From: CAIZGX01 sp044354975
Lineage (GTDB): Bacteria > Bacteroidota > Bacteroidia > Flavobacteriales_D > Sanyastnellaceae
Assembly: GCA_044354975.1 (NCBI GenBank)
Contig: JBIKZA010000001.1
Location: forward strand, 1-64,000
Direction of reading: 5' to 3'
Length of the DNA stretch: 64,000 bases
Within the stretch, counting starts at the first letter, position 1; each line of letters begins with the position of its first letter. Below the pieces are notes generated by a model, which saw nothing but the letters and a program-made list of their open reading frames with translations, was not told where the DNA came from and did not search any database. The position numbers were made by a program, and so were the translations under genes. Shown here one piece after another: positions 1 through 9,479 of this stretch.

Positions 1-1165
1 CACTTTTTCCTACTTCAAGACTTCCGTATTTTTTATCGACGCCTAAAATGGTTGCTGCATTTATCGTTAACGCTTTCACCGCCTCTTCGTATGGAAGTCC
101 GTGCGCAACGGCTGTACCGGCCATGAATGGTAGGTTTCGCGTGCCCATGCGCTCCATGTCTCCTTCGTTTTGAAATGCGAAAAGGATTCCAGCGTCATAT
201 AATTTTTTTGCTAAAGCGAAAGACGCGTGTGGATCGTCTTCGTCCAAAGAAGCAAGATCGTGCACGCGACGTAGAAGAACAGAAACGTTTTCTTCTTTCA
301 AAATAGAAGCTGCAAGTGGCGCGTCGTATCCGCCAACTAGAACCATCTTTACAATGCCCATGTCGCGTTTGAATTGAACCGCTTCGTGAATAGACTTCAA
401 TTCATCGGCATGTACGTAAAGCGTTTTGCTTCCGTCGAAAAGCCCTGCCATGGCTTCGAAGCGAAGCTCAGTCAAATCTCCCTTTGGTGCTTTGGCGTAG
501 GCTTTCGCGTCGCCGAAGAACAACTCAATTTCTCTTTTTTGTTGATCGTAGCTTTTTACTTTCGACACAAGAATTCTTCCTTTGTCGTAGTGTCTGTGAA
601 TGACTTGCGGCCAGTTGAGATGAAGACCGTCGTCTGCACGCACCACAGCGTCTTCCCAGTTCCATGCATCGAATTGCATGACTGAAGAAGAACCTGAAAT
701 TATTCCGCCTCGCGGCGTTATTTGTCCCAATAACACACCGTTCGAACGAACGGTGGGAATAATTTCCGAGTCTGCGTTGTACGCAATAACCGAACGAACG
801 CTCGGTTTGAAAGTTCCTACTTCGTACAAATCGTTTTGTGCACGAATGGCATCTGTTTCAACCAATCCCAACGAAGAGTTAGGAGCAATGAATCCTGGAT
901 ACACATGCTGACCTTCAATAGGAATGACCTTATTGAATTTGGTGACATCTATGCGCGAAACGGTTGCGTCGGCAACAAGCGTAAGAACGCCGTTTTCAAA
1001 AGCGATGTAGGCGTTCTCAATTACTTTTCCATTTCCCAAATGCGCGTAGCAGTTGGTTAGAAGAATTGACTCGTTCTGCGTTGCTGCGGGAGTGGGTCTG
1101 TGCTGTGCTTGTGCAGAAAAAGTTGCAAGAAGCGCGAGCGATAAAAATATTTTGCGGATAGTCAT
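1..1165 (-). CDS. Amidohydrolase-like exported protein, partial (C-terminus beyond window edge)
   Basis: The reading frame is open from an ATG at 1165 to the window edge, giving about 388 residues of the N-terminal part. It starts with a signal peptide (MTIRKIFLSLALLATFSAQA), followed by the beta-sandwich and TIM-barrel pattern of imidazolonepropionase-like amidohydrolases. The end reads ALTINAATILGVDKKYGSLE, the usual C-terminal 'initial position, shared with low-complexity GxLExGK' signature. The metal-binding HxH that should follow the YPGF motif is absent (it reads YPGFIAPNSSLG), so this copy may lack metal-dependent hydrolysis. It starts 6 nt after the stop of the upstream amidohydrolase on the same strand, so the two are probably co-transcribed. 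The family is clear; substrate and activity are unknown. Confidence 0.8.
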   Translation of the reverse strand, partial: MTIRKIFLSLALLATFSAQAQHRPTPAATQNESILLTNCYAHLGNGKVIENAYIAFENGVLTLVADATVSRIDVTKFNKVIPIEGQHVYPGFIAPNSSLGLVETDAIRAQNDLYEVGTFKPSVRSVIAYNADSEIIPTVRSNGVLLGQITPRGGIISGSSSVMQFDAWNWEDAVVRADDGLHLNWPQVIHRHYDKGRILVSKVKSYDQQKREIELFFGDAKAYAKAPKGDLTELRFEAMAGLFDGSKTLYVHADELKSIHEAVQFKRDMGIVKMVLVGGYDAPLAASILKEENVSVLLRRVHDLASLDEDDPHASFALAKKLYDAGILFAFQNEGDMERMGTRNLPFMAGTAVAHGLPYEEAVKALTINAATILGVDKKYGSLEVGKS

Positions 1166-1171
1166 GTTCGT

Positions 1172-4100
1172 TTATTCTTTAATGAAAATTCCTTTTGATG
1201 TCTCGTCCATACTGTTGCAATGGAAGTGATGCGGAGTTTTTGGTTGTGGCTTTCTGGTTGAAGCTCCGCCGTTTTTAGCGTCTTCCATTTTTTGAATGAT
1301 GCGTTCGCGTTCGGCTGTGAAAGCGTCTCTTGCTTTTTCATCTTCTTCCAAGTTGAAGTAGCACGTTCCATCTATGTACGTCTTCTCTGCTCTGGCATAG
1401 ATGCTTAGGGGTTCGTTGTTCCAAACTACGAAGTCTGCGTCTTTCCCCACTTTCAAAGACCCCATGCGATCGTCGAGGTGAAGAAGTTTTGCTGGATTTA
1501 GAGTCACCATTTTCAACGCTTCTTCTGCGGGGACGTCGCCGTACTTCACAATTTTTCCGGCTTCTTGATTTAGACGCGCGCCCATTTCCGCATCGTCGGA
1601 ATTGATGGCTACAACAATTCCTTGCTGATACATAAGCGCAGCGTTGTATGGAATGGCGTCTTTCACTTCAGCCTTATAGGCCCACCAGTCGCTGAATGTA
1701 GAAGCACCAGCTCCGTGCGCTTTCATTTTGTCGGCGACTTTATAGCCTTCAAGAATGTGAGTGAACGTATTAATTTTGAAATTGAAGCTATCTGCTACAT
1801 GCATGAGCATGTTTATTTCGCTTTGAACATAGCTGTGACAAGAAATGAATCGCTCTTTGCGAAGAATTTCTAGGATGGTTTCCAATTCTAGATCTCTACG
1901 CGGCGCAAGGGGCATGGGTAGTCCTTTCTTTACTTTTTTGCAAGCGGCATTGTAGTTTTCCCAAGTCTTTCCGTATTCCAAGGCACGATAAAAATGATCG
2001 TAGTAAACTTGCTCTACTCCCATTCTTGTCTGTGGAAAGCGAGTGGTTGCGCGATCGCCCCAATTGCTTTGCTTTACGTTTTCACCCAAGGCGAACTTGA
2101 TGAAACCAGGTGCGTTTTCAATTTTCATTCCTTCCGCATTTGCACCCCAACGCAATTTCACCAAGGCGCTCTGTCCGCCAATTGGATTAGCACTTCCGTG
2201 TAACAATTGTGAGGCGGTAGTTCCTCCTGAAAGTTGACGATAAATATCAATGTCTTCTGGATAAATAACACTTCCCTCTTCCACTTCAGCGCTGCTTGCT
2301 TGCGTGCCTTCGTTCACACTTGAAAGCGCAATGTGGCTGTGCTCGTCAATGATACCTGGTGAAATGTGTTTTCCTTTTGCATCAAATTCCTGAACCACTT
2401 CTCCCTTCGGAATGGTAAGGTCTACTCCTATTCCAGCGATTTTTCCATTTTTCACCCACAAATCTCCTTCTTGAATGGTTCCGTTTTCACACGTCCAAAG
2501 CGTTGCATTTCGAAACACAACATTCTCTTTTTGCGGAAGTGATGACTTGCCGTATGCGGTGAACGGATAAACGATTTCTCCAGGAATTGTTTTTGTTTTT
2601 TTCCCTTTCTTCTCCTCTTCTTTCTTCGGAAGAGCTACTACGTTTGCGTTGATTGAAAGCGTTGATTTTCCGAACGATGTTAGGTCTAACGACAACTCTT
2701 TTTCTTTAGCGTGAATATTTCCTGAAACACGCACGAATGCTGCGCTATCTAGCGTTAGCTCTCCAACAGGGAACCCATCTTTCAACTGTAATTTCAACTG
2801 AAACAAAGTTGAATCTTGTGCGGTTGATCCCAGTTCGTTGTGAAGTTTTTTCAGTGCATCTGTTGTTTTCAATTTAGAAGTAATCACTACTCCTTCTCCT
2901 TTGCCTTTCTTGCTTTCAGCTTGAACCGTTGTTCCTAAAACTGAAACGGTGTAAGTTCCTTCAAGTGAAAGGGACTCGGCATTTGAAACGAAATAAGGCT
3001 TACCGTTTACCCATGTTTCAAGCACCTTTGAACCGCTAGTGAAAAGCTCTTTGTTCGTAATCACAAGGTTTGCGTCGTATCCCGCAAGGACAGAACCTAC
3101 GCGTTGTTGCGCGTTTAAATATTGCGCAGGACGAGTGGTTAAAGCGGCCAATGCGATGTTTGCAGGAAGACCGTTTTCAACGGCAGTTTTTACATTTTCC
3201 AACAGTTGACTTTTGTCTTCCAATCCTTGTGCGGTAATGCAAAACTCAAGTCCAGCCTTGTGCATATAGGCCAAGTTGTAAGGCGCCAATTCCCAGTGCT
3301 TCAATTCAGCAGTGGTGATGTAACGGTTGCTTGCAGGGTCGCTCACATCAAAGGCTTGCGGATAGTTAACAGGAACAATGAATTTGCCTTTGGTGTTTTT
3401 CATGTCCTCCAAACGCTGGTATTCATTTCCGTTTGTTTTGAAGAGATACTGAACCCCGAACTCGTCGCCCACTGCGTCGGCGCGAAGAATATTCCACTTG
3501 TCGTTCGCTTCGAAAATTTGCGCATGAATACTGTTCGCATTGAAGGCGCGCAATGAAAGATTGGTCTCTCCTTTTCCCTTCAAATTCGCATACCAATTCG
3601 CGTCGCAATACGTCTGCTTCAACAGAGCAATACTGCCCATGATGGAAGATGGATATTGTTGTGGACTGGTTCCCTTGTTGAATGAAAAGTAAGATGCTGC
3701 TTCAGCACTGATGACGTCGGCATGTATTTCATTTCCCAACGAAACAAGTGCACCATTACCACGGGCTATACCATCGGCCTTGTGTGTGCATACCGCTGTA
3801 AAGCCACTGTTGCGATAGCTCTCGGCTTCTTCTTCGTTGTGTTGAATTTCGAGTGAAGCTGAGTATTCCGGGTGAATAGCGGCGTTCCAGTTTAACGGCC
3901 CTTTTCCAGAATCGTCTGATTCCTCTCCATGATTTTGATTCTGTTTTTTAGGAAGTCCATAGGTAGAAAAAACATCGATGAATCCAGCATAGATGAACTT
4001 GCCTGTTGCATCAATGCTAACACAATTCGCGGGAATAGGGATTCCTTTTCCAACTGCGGTTATTTTTCCTTTTTCAATGACCACAGTTGCACCTTCCAAT

Positions 4101-4249
4101 TTATTTTCTGGAGTGGAGTACACGGTGGCGTTAACAAGGGCGTAGGCTGTTACGTCTTTCGGACGAATCCCATTGAACGGAAAGGTTTCTTGTGCGAAGG
4201 CTATAACGCCATTTGACGCAAGTAAAATGAAGACCAAGAGTTTTCTCAT
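1172..4249 (-). CDS. Exported double-domain amidohydrolase
   Basis: A 1025-residue protein with signal peptide MRKLLVFILLASNGVIAFAQ and two successive amidohydrolase-like modules. The N-terminal module (about 25-450) has the fold signatures but not the HxH metal site (YAGFIDVFSTYG). The C-terminal module (about 590-990) looks catalytic: it has DEHSHIA as the HxH motif, later histidines in SCHSYV and FTHILEG, and an aspartate in INSDDAEMG. The end, GSLKVGKDADFVVWNNEP, is typical of this family. Most amidohydrolases are 400-450 residues, so this is a tandem fusion of a degenerate and an intact copy. It probably acts in the periplasm or outer envelope on a cyclic amide, ester or dipeptide-like substrate; the substrate is not predictable. 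It is followed closely by another degenerate paralogue. Confidence 0.85.
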   Translation of the reverse strand: MRKLLVFILLASNGVIAFAQETFPFNGIRPKDVTAYALVNATVYSTPENKLEGATVVIEKGKITAVGKGIPIPANCVSIDATGKFIYAGFIDVFSTYGLPKKQNQNHGEESDDSGKGPLNWNAAIHPEYSASLEIQHNEEEAESYRNSGFTAVCTHKADGIARGNGALVSLGNEIHADVISAEAASYFSFNKGTSPQQYPSSIMGSIALLKQTYCDANWYANLKGKGETNLSLRAFNANSIHAQIFEANDKWNILRADAVGDEFGVQYLFKTNGNEYQRLEDMKNTKGKFIVPVNYPQAFDVSDPASNRYITTAELKHWELAPYNLAYMHKAGLEFCITAQGLEDKSQLLENVKTAVENGLPANIALAALTTRPAQYLNAQQRVGSVLAGYDANLVITNKELFTSGSKVLETWVNGKPYFVSNAESLSLEGTYTVSVLGTTVQAESKKGKGEGVVITSKLKTTDALKKLHNELGSTAQDSTLFQLKLQLKDGFPVGELTLDSAAFVRVSGNIHAKEKELSLDLTSFGKSTLSINANVVALPKKEEEKKGKKTKTIPGEIVYPFTAYGKSSLPQKENVVFRNATLWTCENGTIQEGDLWVKNGKIAGIGVDLTIPKGEVVQEFDAKGKHISPGIIDEHSHIALSSVNEGTQASSAEVEEGSVIYPEDIDIYRQLSGGTTASQLLHGSANPIGGQSALVKLRWGANAEGMKIENAPGFIKFALGENVKQSNWGDRATTRFPQTRMGVEQVYYDHFYRALEYGKTWENYNAACKKVKKGLPMPLAPRRDLELETILEILRKERFISCHSYVQSEINMLMHVADSFNFKINTFTHILEGYKVADKMKAHGAGASTFSDWWAYKAEVKDAIPYNAALMYQQGIVVAINSDDAEMGARLNQEAGKIVKYGDVPAEEALKMVTLNPAKLLHLDDRMGSLKVGKDADFVVWNNEPLSIYARAEKTYIDGTCYFNLEEDEKARDAFTAERERIIQKMEDAKNGGASTRKPQPKTPHHFHCNSMDETSKGIFIKE

Positions 4250-4344
4250 GTTGTATGTTGAAGTGAAAAATTCACAAACGAATTAAACGAAAATACGAGG
4301 TTTAAAGATAAACATTCATTGTAAATGTTTTCGAGTAATGCAAT

Positions 4345-4352
4345 TACATTTG
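4345..4352 (+). promoter_or_regulatory. -7 promoter box TACATTTG for the Nfu gene
   Basis: Perfect match to the Bacteroidota -7 consensus TAnnTTTG, ending 4 nt before the ATG at 4357. Confidence 0.65.
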
Positions 4353-4356
4353 TAAC

Positions 4357-5001
4357 ATGAACGAAAGAAAAAAAATTCCGACGGCTGTATATGCTGAAAT
4401 GACCCCGAATCCTTCATCTATGAAGTTCGTTGCGGATCGTTTGCTTTTAACCGGCGGACTTCAAGTTGAATATAAATCAAAGGCTGAAGCATCAGGTTCT
4501 TCCCCGCTTGCAGAAGAACTTTTCAATTTTCCATTTGTAACCAATGTATTTATTGCACATAATTTCGTGACGGTAACGAAAGACGGGACCATCGATTGGG
4601 ACATGATTGTTATGCAGCTTCGCGAATACATTCGCGAGTGGCTCATGGACAATGAGATTGCGGTTTCCACTGTTCCTGCAGAGCTTATGAGCAGAAGTGC
4701 AAGTATGATTGAAGAGGCGAAAGCTGGAGGATCAACCCCGTCATCTGTTGATCGTTCGAAGTTTAAACCTTCAGAATACGACGATGCAATTATGGCGTTG
4801 TTGGAGGAGTTTGTTCGTCCAGCCGTGGAAGCAGACGGTGGCGCCATTGATTTCGTAGGTTACGATGAGAAGAAAGTTTTTGTTGAAATGAAAGGTTCAT
4901 GCGCTGGCTGTCCTTCATCAACAGCAACCTTGAAAGGTGGAATTGAGAACCTTTTGAAAGCGAAACTTCCGAGTGTGGTGGAAGAAGTAATTTCAGTGTA
5001 A
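4357..5001 (+). CDS. NifU/Nfu-type iron-sulfur cluster scaffold/carrier
   Basis: This 214-residue protein has two domains. The N-terminal Nfu_N-like domain (about 10-100) contains TPNPSSMKFVADR. The C-terminal NifU-like domain (about 140-214) carries the cluster-binding CxxC (Cys182 and Cys185, in GSCAGCPSS). Members of this family bind a 4Fe-4S cluster across a dimer and hand it to apoproteins in the cytoplasm. A perfect TAnnTTTG box (TACATTTG, 4345-4352) ends 4 nt before the ATG, supporting this start and suggesting a leaderless transcript. It is divergent from the amidohydrolase operon and is followed 38 bp later by a PorV-like gene that need not be related. The family assignment is secure; the client proteins are unknown. 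Confidence 0.9.
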   Translation: MNERKKIPTAVYAEMTPNPSSMKFVADRLLLTGGLQVEYKSKAEASGSSPLAEELFNFPFVTNVFIAHNFVTVTKDGTIDWDMIVMQLREYIREWLMDNEIAVSTVPAELMSRSASMIEEAKAGGSTPSSVDRSKFKPSEYDDAIMALLEEFVRPAVEADGGAIDFVGYDEKKVFVEMKGSCAGCPSSTATLKGGIENLLKAKLPSVVEEVISV

Positions 5002-5039
5002 GGAAATAATATGGGAAGACCATCGTTTCATCCACGCTC

Positions 5040-6131
5040 ATGAAGAAAAAACTCATTTCGAAAATTACACTTTTTGCTTTGCTCTTTTGCGCTGCAACCG
5101 TTGCGCAAGCTCAAGTAGCGCGTGTCTATGTGAACGAATTCTTGCAAATAGGTGTTGGGGCGCGTGCTATGGGAATGTCACAGGCTCAAATCAGTAGCGT
5201 GAACGATGTAACATCGGGCTATTGGAATCCTGCAGGATTAATGGGACTTGGTAATAAGTTAGACGCGGCACTCATGCACAGCGAGTCTTATGCGGGAATT
5301 GCGAAGTACGATTATGCTGCAGTGGGCAAGCGACTCGATTCATCGTCAGCGGCATCTTTTTCTATGATTCGTTTTGGAATAGATGATATTCCGAACACGT
5401 TGGATTTGTACGACCCCAACGGAAACATTGACTATTCGAGGGTTACAACATTTAACGCAGCGGATTACGCGTTCTTATTTTCTTACGCAAAGAAGGGGGT
5501 TCCTTTCATTCACAAGCCATGGGCAAGTCGTGTAAACATTGGTGGAACAGCAAAAATTATTTACAGACAGATTGGAGATTTCGCGCGTTCATTTGGGTTC
5601 GGATTCGACCTAGGTGCGCAGTACCAAGGAAAGCATTTGTGCTTGGGCGCTGTTATTCGCGATGCCAGTTCAACGTTCAACGCATGGTCGTTTAGCTTAG
5701 GCTCAACCGCAACTTCCGTCTTTGAACAAACAGGAAACGACCTTCCGAAAAACGGATTGGAGATTGCATTGCCAAGAGCGATATTGGGAGCGGGCTACAA
5801 ATTCAACAAAGAAAAAATGTCATTTTTGGTCGAAGGAAATGCGACGATCACCACAGACGGACAGCGTAATGCTTTGGTGTCTGGAAATACGTTTAGTATT
5901 GATCCGAATATTGGTTTGGAAGTAGGTTATTCGAACACCATCTTTTTCAGAGCAGGAGTTGGAAACGCACAGCGGGTAAAGGATTTCGAGGAAGAGTACA
6001 CTACCTATCAACCCAATATTGGAATAGGCATTCGCCTTCGAAAAATGTTTATTGACTATGCGTTAACAGATGTTGGAAATTCTTCCGACGTTCTGTATAG
6101 CAACGTTTTTTCGTTGAAGTTTTCGTTCTAA
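5040..6131 (+). CDS. PorV/PorQ family outer-membrane protein
   Basis: A 363-residue protein with a Sec signal peptide (residues 1-24, ending AQAQ) and a predicted outer-membrane beta-barrel. The start of the mature protein (EFLQIGVGARAMGMSQAQI) and the motif GYWNPAGLMGL are characteristic of the PorV/PorQ (UPF0164) family. PorV is the outer-membrane shuttle that carries type IX secretion substrates to the attachment complex. This copy is not near other por or gld core genes, so it may be a paralogue rather than PorV itself. It ends in Phe, as expected for a barrel protein (SLKFSF). The neighbouring minus-strand gene at 6132 ends immediately next to it and encodes a T9SS cargo. Confidence 0.8.
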   Translation: MKKKLISKITLFALLFCAATVAQAQVARVYVNEFLQIGVGARAMGMSQAQISSVNDVTSGYWNPAGLMGLGNKLDAALMHSESYAGIAKYDYAAVGKRLDSSSAASFSMIRFGIDDIPNTLDLYDPNGNIDYSRVTTFNAADYAFLFSYAKKGVPFIHKPWASRVNIGGTAKIIYRQIGDFARSFGFGFDLGAQYQGKHLCLGAVIRDASSTFNAWSFSLGSTATSVFEQTGNDLPKNGLEIALPRAILGAGYKFNKEKMSFLVEGNATITTDGQRNALVSGNTFSIDPNIGLEVGYSNTIFFRAGVGNAQRVKDFEEEYTTYQPNIGIGIRLRKMFIDYALTDVGNSSDVLYSNVFSLKFSF

Positions 6132-7676
6132 TTATTCAATAATAAAACGCTCACTTTCGTGAGTGGTTTGTCCTTCAGCATGTAGTACGTAAATACCTTT
6201 TGGAAGGTCAAGTTCTATAGTTTGCGTATGCATTCCACCGGGGATGTTCCATTTCGATTCGTAAACTACTCTTCCGCTAATATCTGTAACAGTGACAAGA
6301 GCTTTATCGAAGCGCTGATTGAATGTTTGAACATTGAAGGTTCCGTTGTTCGGGTTCGGAAAAACATCGAATTGTTGTTCAAAAACGCGCTGTTCTTCTG
6401 TGCTAACTATGGGTTGAACAACAATGTTTTCATCGCCAGGGATGTAATATGTATAGGCAAAAAAGATAATCATCATCTCCTCGTCAGTCGCCTCACCAGC
6501 CGTCACCAATTGCGGTGGACTATGAGGGTTGAAAGGATTTGCAGAGGTGTTGTCGTAAAAGGCCTGCGCACGAAGATTTGTGTTTTGCGGAATGTGAATG
6601 AGCTGCGGATAGTTATACGTAAACTGCCAATTGAAGTCCCACGAAGGAATGCTTATTAGCTGCTCTGTGCTACCGTTTGGAAGCTCTGCCCAACTGCTTA
6701 TGTTTCTTCCAATTAAGTGCATGTGCGGGAACGTTCCAATTAAAGTAACATCAACAGGAATGTTGACCGTCTGTGTGAATGTGGCTGTTTGGTTGGCGGG
6801 TATAAAGAGAAAGTTTTGATCTAAAATTCCAGGCTCGTGATTCAAAATAGGATCGTACCAAACTTCGCGTGGGGTTGGATCATCTGAATAATGGAGGTTA
6901 ATGGTGGTTTGATCTGAAAGTCCTAATGTACCTGCTGGATAATGAAATTCAACAAGAAAATCGCCACCCGCTTCCAAGCGTTGCGCGAATCCTAAAGGCA
7001 CCCACAAAGGTCCGCCTCCCGGAGCCCAAGCCGTGAGGAATTTCGATCCGTTAACAATGCTTCCACCAGTAGACTGAAACCCGTCACCAGGATCGTTCGC
7101 GTCAAGTGTAGCCCCTGTCCCTGTTGGATCGTAAGAGATGACCACGTGGTGAACAATGCTAGCATTTCCAGGAATAACTTCAATGCCATCAATCCACCCG
7201 TCTTGAGCCAATCCACTTGGTATAACGAAAGTTCTGTAGTAGTCGCTGTTTGTTGCAGGGCTCGTGTAATTTGGCGTTAGATACGATTGATCAACGGAAG
7301 GCAATTGTGAATTGCTGTTGTAAACCGGTGCAGCGGGTGCAAGCGCTAAGTCTCCTGTTAAAGCGCCTCCAACAATCCAATCTTCAATGGCTTGTTTTTC
7401 AGCTTGAGTCAAAACGTTTTCTCCAACGAAGTGACGGTAGTTCGGGTCGGCAGGCCAAGGCGGCATTTGCCCCGAAGTTATCGCTCCTAAAATACTTGCT
7501 TGACTGTTGTATGCATCGTCGTAAGTCATGAAAGACGACGGTCCAATTCCTCCTTCGTGGTGGCAAGTAGTGCAGTGGTCAAACAGAATAGGCGCTACGT
7601 TTTCGCTCCAAGTTACTTGCGCGAAAGAGTTGTGAGCCGCCAAAAGAATTGCGAAAAGAAATACAAGTTTTTTCAC
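6132..7676 (-). CDS. Secreted cytochrome c / copper type II monooxygenase-like protein with T9SS sorting domain
   Basis: This 514-residue protein has a signal peptide (1-20), then a c-type haem domain with CTTCH at 35-39, placed like a planctomycete-type cytochrome c. A peptidylglycine monooxygenase (PHM)-like region follows. It shows copper-ligand-type motifs: HH in SIVHHVVIS, FHY in VEFHYPAG, HMH in FPHMHLIG, and a Met in TDEEMMIIF. The C-terminus (FPNPNNGTFNV and beyond) is a type A T9SS sorting domain, so export to the cell surface is expected. The start is GTG at 7676, which gives the normal signal peptide MKKLVFLF. The redox role is inferred from the domains; no substrate is indicated. 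Confidence 0.85.
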   Translation of the reverse strand: MKKLVFLFAILLAAHNSFAQVTWSENVAPILFDHCTTCHHEGGIGPSSFMTYDDAYNSQASILGAITSGQMPPWPADPNYRHFVGENVLTQAEKQAIEDWIVGGALTGDLALAPAAPVYNSNSQLPSVDQSYLTPNYTSPATNSDYYRTFVIPSGLAQDGWIDGIEVIPGNASIVHHVVISYDPTGTGATLDANDPGDGFQSTGGSIVNGSKFLTAWAPGGGPLWVPLGFAQRLEAGGDFLVEFHYPAGTLGLSDQTTINLHYSDDPTPREVWYDPILNHEPGILDQNFLFIPANQTATFTQTVNIPVDVTLIGTFPHMHLIGRNISSWAELPNGSTEQLISIPSWDFNWQFTYNYPQLIHIPQNTNLRAQAFYDNTSANPFNPHSPPQLVTAGEATDEEMMIIFFAYTYYIPGDENIVVQPIVSTEEQRVFEQQFDVFPNPNNGTFNVQTFNQRFDKALVTVTDISGRVVYESKWNIPGGMHTQTIELDLPKGIYVLHAEGQTTHESERFIIE

Positions 7677-7818
7677 GATGGGTGATTTTAGTTGGAATAA
7701 AGCTAATCAAATTTTAATCAGGAGAAGTATAAACACAGAAGGTTTATTGCGATTGAAATGTTTATTTCTTCAGCGTAGAAATGTCTTTCCAACTGAAATA
7801 AGAATCATCTTGCAGATC

Positions 7819-9435
7819 GTGAAACCCCTGTTGGAAATACAAAACCTTAGTGTGGCCTTCAACAACAAAATTGTTGTGAATGCCTTATCCTACGCGCTTT
7901 TCCCAGGAAAGATAACTGCAGTTGTGGGTGAATCTGGAAGTGGAAAATCAGTCACCGCTATGTCGTTGCTCGGGTTGCTTCCAACAAAAAATTTAACGTT
8001 TCCTTCCGGGGAGATTTTTCTTTCAAGTGAATTAATCGGGAAGGAAGATCGAACAGTGAGGCCCACAGATGAGGCCTTGGTTTCGTTGCGCGGAAAAAAG
8101 ATTACGGTGATTTTCCAAGAGCCCATGACGGCGCTCAATCCCGCAATGACGTGTCAGCAGCAAATGGAGGAATGCCTTCAACATGAAAATAAAGAAGTGC
8201 GAAAAGCCAAAGTATTATCGTTGTTGGAAGAGGTTGAAATGCCAGATCCACGGGGCGCTTTGAAGAAATATCCGCATGAGTTTTCAGGCGGACAACGCCA
8301 ACGTATTATGATTGCCATGGCGCTGGCTTCCGAGCCACAGTTGCTCATTGCAGACGAACCAACAACTGCGTTAGATCCTTCGGTGCAAGCGTCCATTTTA
8401 GAGCTCATCAAGAAATTGAAAAACAACCGCAACATGTCGGTGCTTTTCATTTCACACGACTTGCATGTGGTGAAAGAAATTGCAGATTTCATAGTGGTTA
8501 TGAAGTCTGGAAGTGCCGTTGAACAAGGCAATGCGGAGGAAGTCTTGAATCATCCTCAGCATGATTATACAAGAGGACTACTCGCTTGTCGACCTTCGAA
8601 ATCTTCGAAGGGAAAGAGTTTGATTACGTTGGGAAACAATCGGGATGAAAAGCATTATTCATTTTCCGAAAGTGAAAATATTCTATTGCATGTTGAAGGA
8701 TTAACAAAGGTTTATCGCGGTCAATCTGCAGCTGCGGTGAACAATGTTTCCTTCGATATTAAACAGGGCGAAACCTTAGGTTTAATTGGTGAAAGCGGAT
8801 GTGGCAAGACCTCGTTGAGTCGCATGCTTATGGGGCTTTTGACTCCAACAAGCGGCGATGTTTCATTTGGAAACGAACCATTAATTGGCAAGAACATTTC
8901 TTTCCCGAATAAATTTCGAAGAGACATTCAAATGGTTTTTCAAGATCCATTCGCTTCGTTAAATCCGAAGTTGAAAATTGAAGACATGCTCCTCGAGCCC
9001 CTGCACATTCATAAGATTGGAAGTACAAATTCGGAGCGAAAGAAACGCGTCGAATATTTATTGAATGCCGTTGGAATGCCAGCCGATAGTGCTCAGAGGC
9101 ATGCGCACAACTTCTCGGGCGGACAGCGTCAGCGTATTGTTATTGCTCGCTCCTTGGCCACCAATCCGAAGTTAATTATTTGCGACGAAGCCGTTGCTGC
9201 CCTCGACGTATCGGTTCAAGCGCAGGTGTTGAATTTGTTGAACGACCTGAAGGAAGAGTTTGGCCTAACCTATTTATTCATCTCACACGACATGCCGGTT
9301 GTGTATCACATGAGCAATCGTGTTATGGTTATGCGGAAGGGTGAGATTGTGGAACAGGGCAGCGCCGAAGAAGTCTTTCTTCATCCAACACATGAATATA
9401 CTCAGCGATTGATGCGCATTGCCAATCCTGCGTGA
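7819..9435 (+). CDS. Oligopeptide/dipeptide-type ABC transporter, double ATPase (DppD-DppF fusion)
   Basis: Two complete ABC ATPase domains lie in one chain, as in YejF or GsiA. The first has Walker A GESGSGKS and signature FSGGQRQRI; the second has Walker A GESGCGKT and signature FSGGQRQRI. Both have Walker B followed by the SHD switch. The linker after each domain (HPQHDYTRGLL, HPTHEYTQRLM) is the oligopeptide-transporter C-terminal motif. The open frame extends upstream to an ATG at 7678, but that extension (47 residues) resembles no ABC protein. I therefore chose the GTG at 7819, which places KPLLEIQNLSV at the N-terminus; this gives 538 residues, normal for the family. No permease or binding protein is adjacent, so the rest of the transporter is encoded elsewhere. 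Confidence 0.85.
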   Translation: MKPLLEIQNLSVAFNNKIVVNALSYALFPGKITAVVGESGSGKSVTAMSLLGLLPTKNLTFPSGEIFLSSELIGKEDRTVRPTDEALVSLRGKKITVIFQEPMTALNPAMTCQQQMEECLQHENKEVRKAKVLSLLEEVEMPDPRGALKKYPHEFSGGQRQRIMIAMALASEPQLLIADEPTTALDPSVQASILELIKKLKNNRNMSVLFISHDLHVVKEIADFIVVMKSGSAVEQGNAEEVLNHPQHDYTRGLLACRPSKSSKGKSLITLGNNRDEKHYSFSESENILLHVEGLTKVYRGQSAAAVNNVSFDIKQGETLGLIGESGCGKTSLSRMLMGLLTPTSGDVSFGNEPLIGKNISFPNKFRRDIQMVFQDPFASLNPKLKIEDMLLEPLHIHKIGSTNSERKKRVEYLLNAVGMPADSAQRHAHNFSGGQRQRIVIARSLATNPKLIICDEAVAALDVSVQAQVLNLLNDLKEEFGLTYLFISHDMPVVYHMSNRVMVMRKGEIVEQGSAEEVFLHPTHEYTQRLMRIANPA

Positions 9436-9467
9436 CGAACATCACCTCAACGGTTTATTGAACCTCT

Positions 9468-9475
9468 TATCTTTG
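9468..9475 (+). promoter_or_regulatory. -7 promoter box TATCTTTG for the TauE-like gene
   Basis: Perfect TAnnTTTG element, four C residues (CCCC) before the ATG at 9480. Confidence 0.7.
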
Positions 9476-9479
9476 CCCC

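Noticed and set aside
374..1060. Plus-strand open frames near the window start
   Set aside because: They are antisense to the partial amidohydrolase-like gene, which has a continuous frame, a signal peptide and family motifs.
7678..7818. N-terminal extension of the ABC ATPase
   Set aside because: The 47 residues resemble no ABC protein and begin next to the divergent gene's start; GTG at 7819 fits the family N-terminus better.
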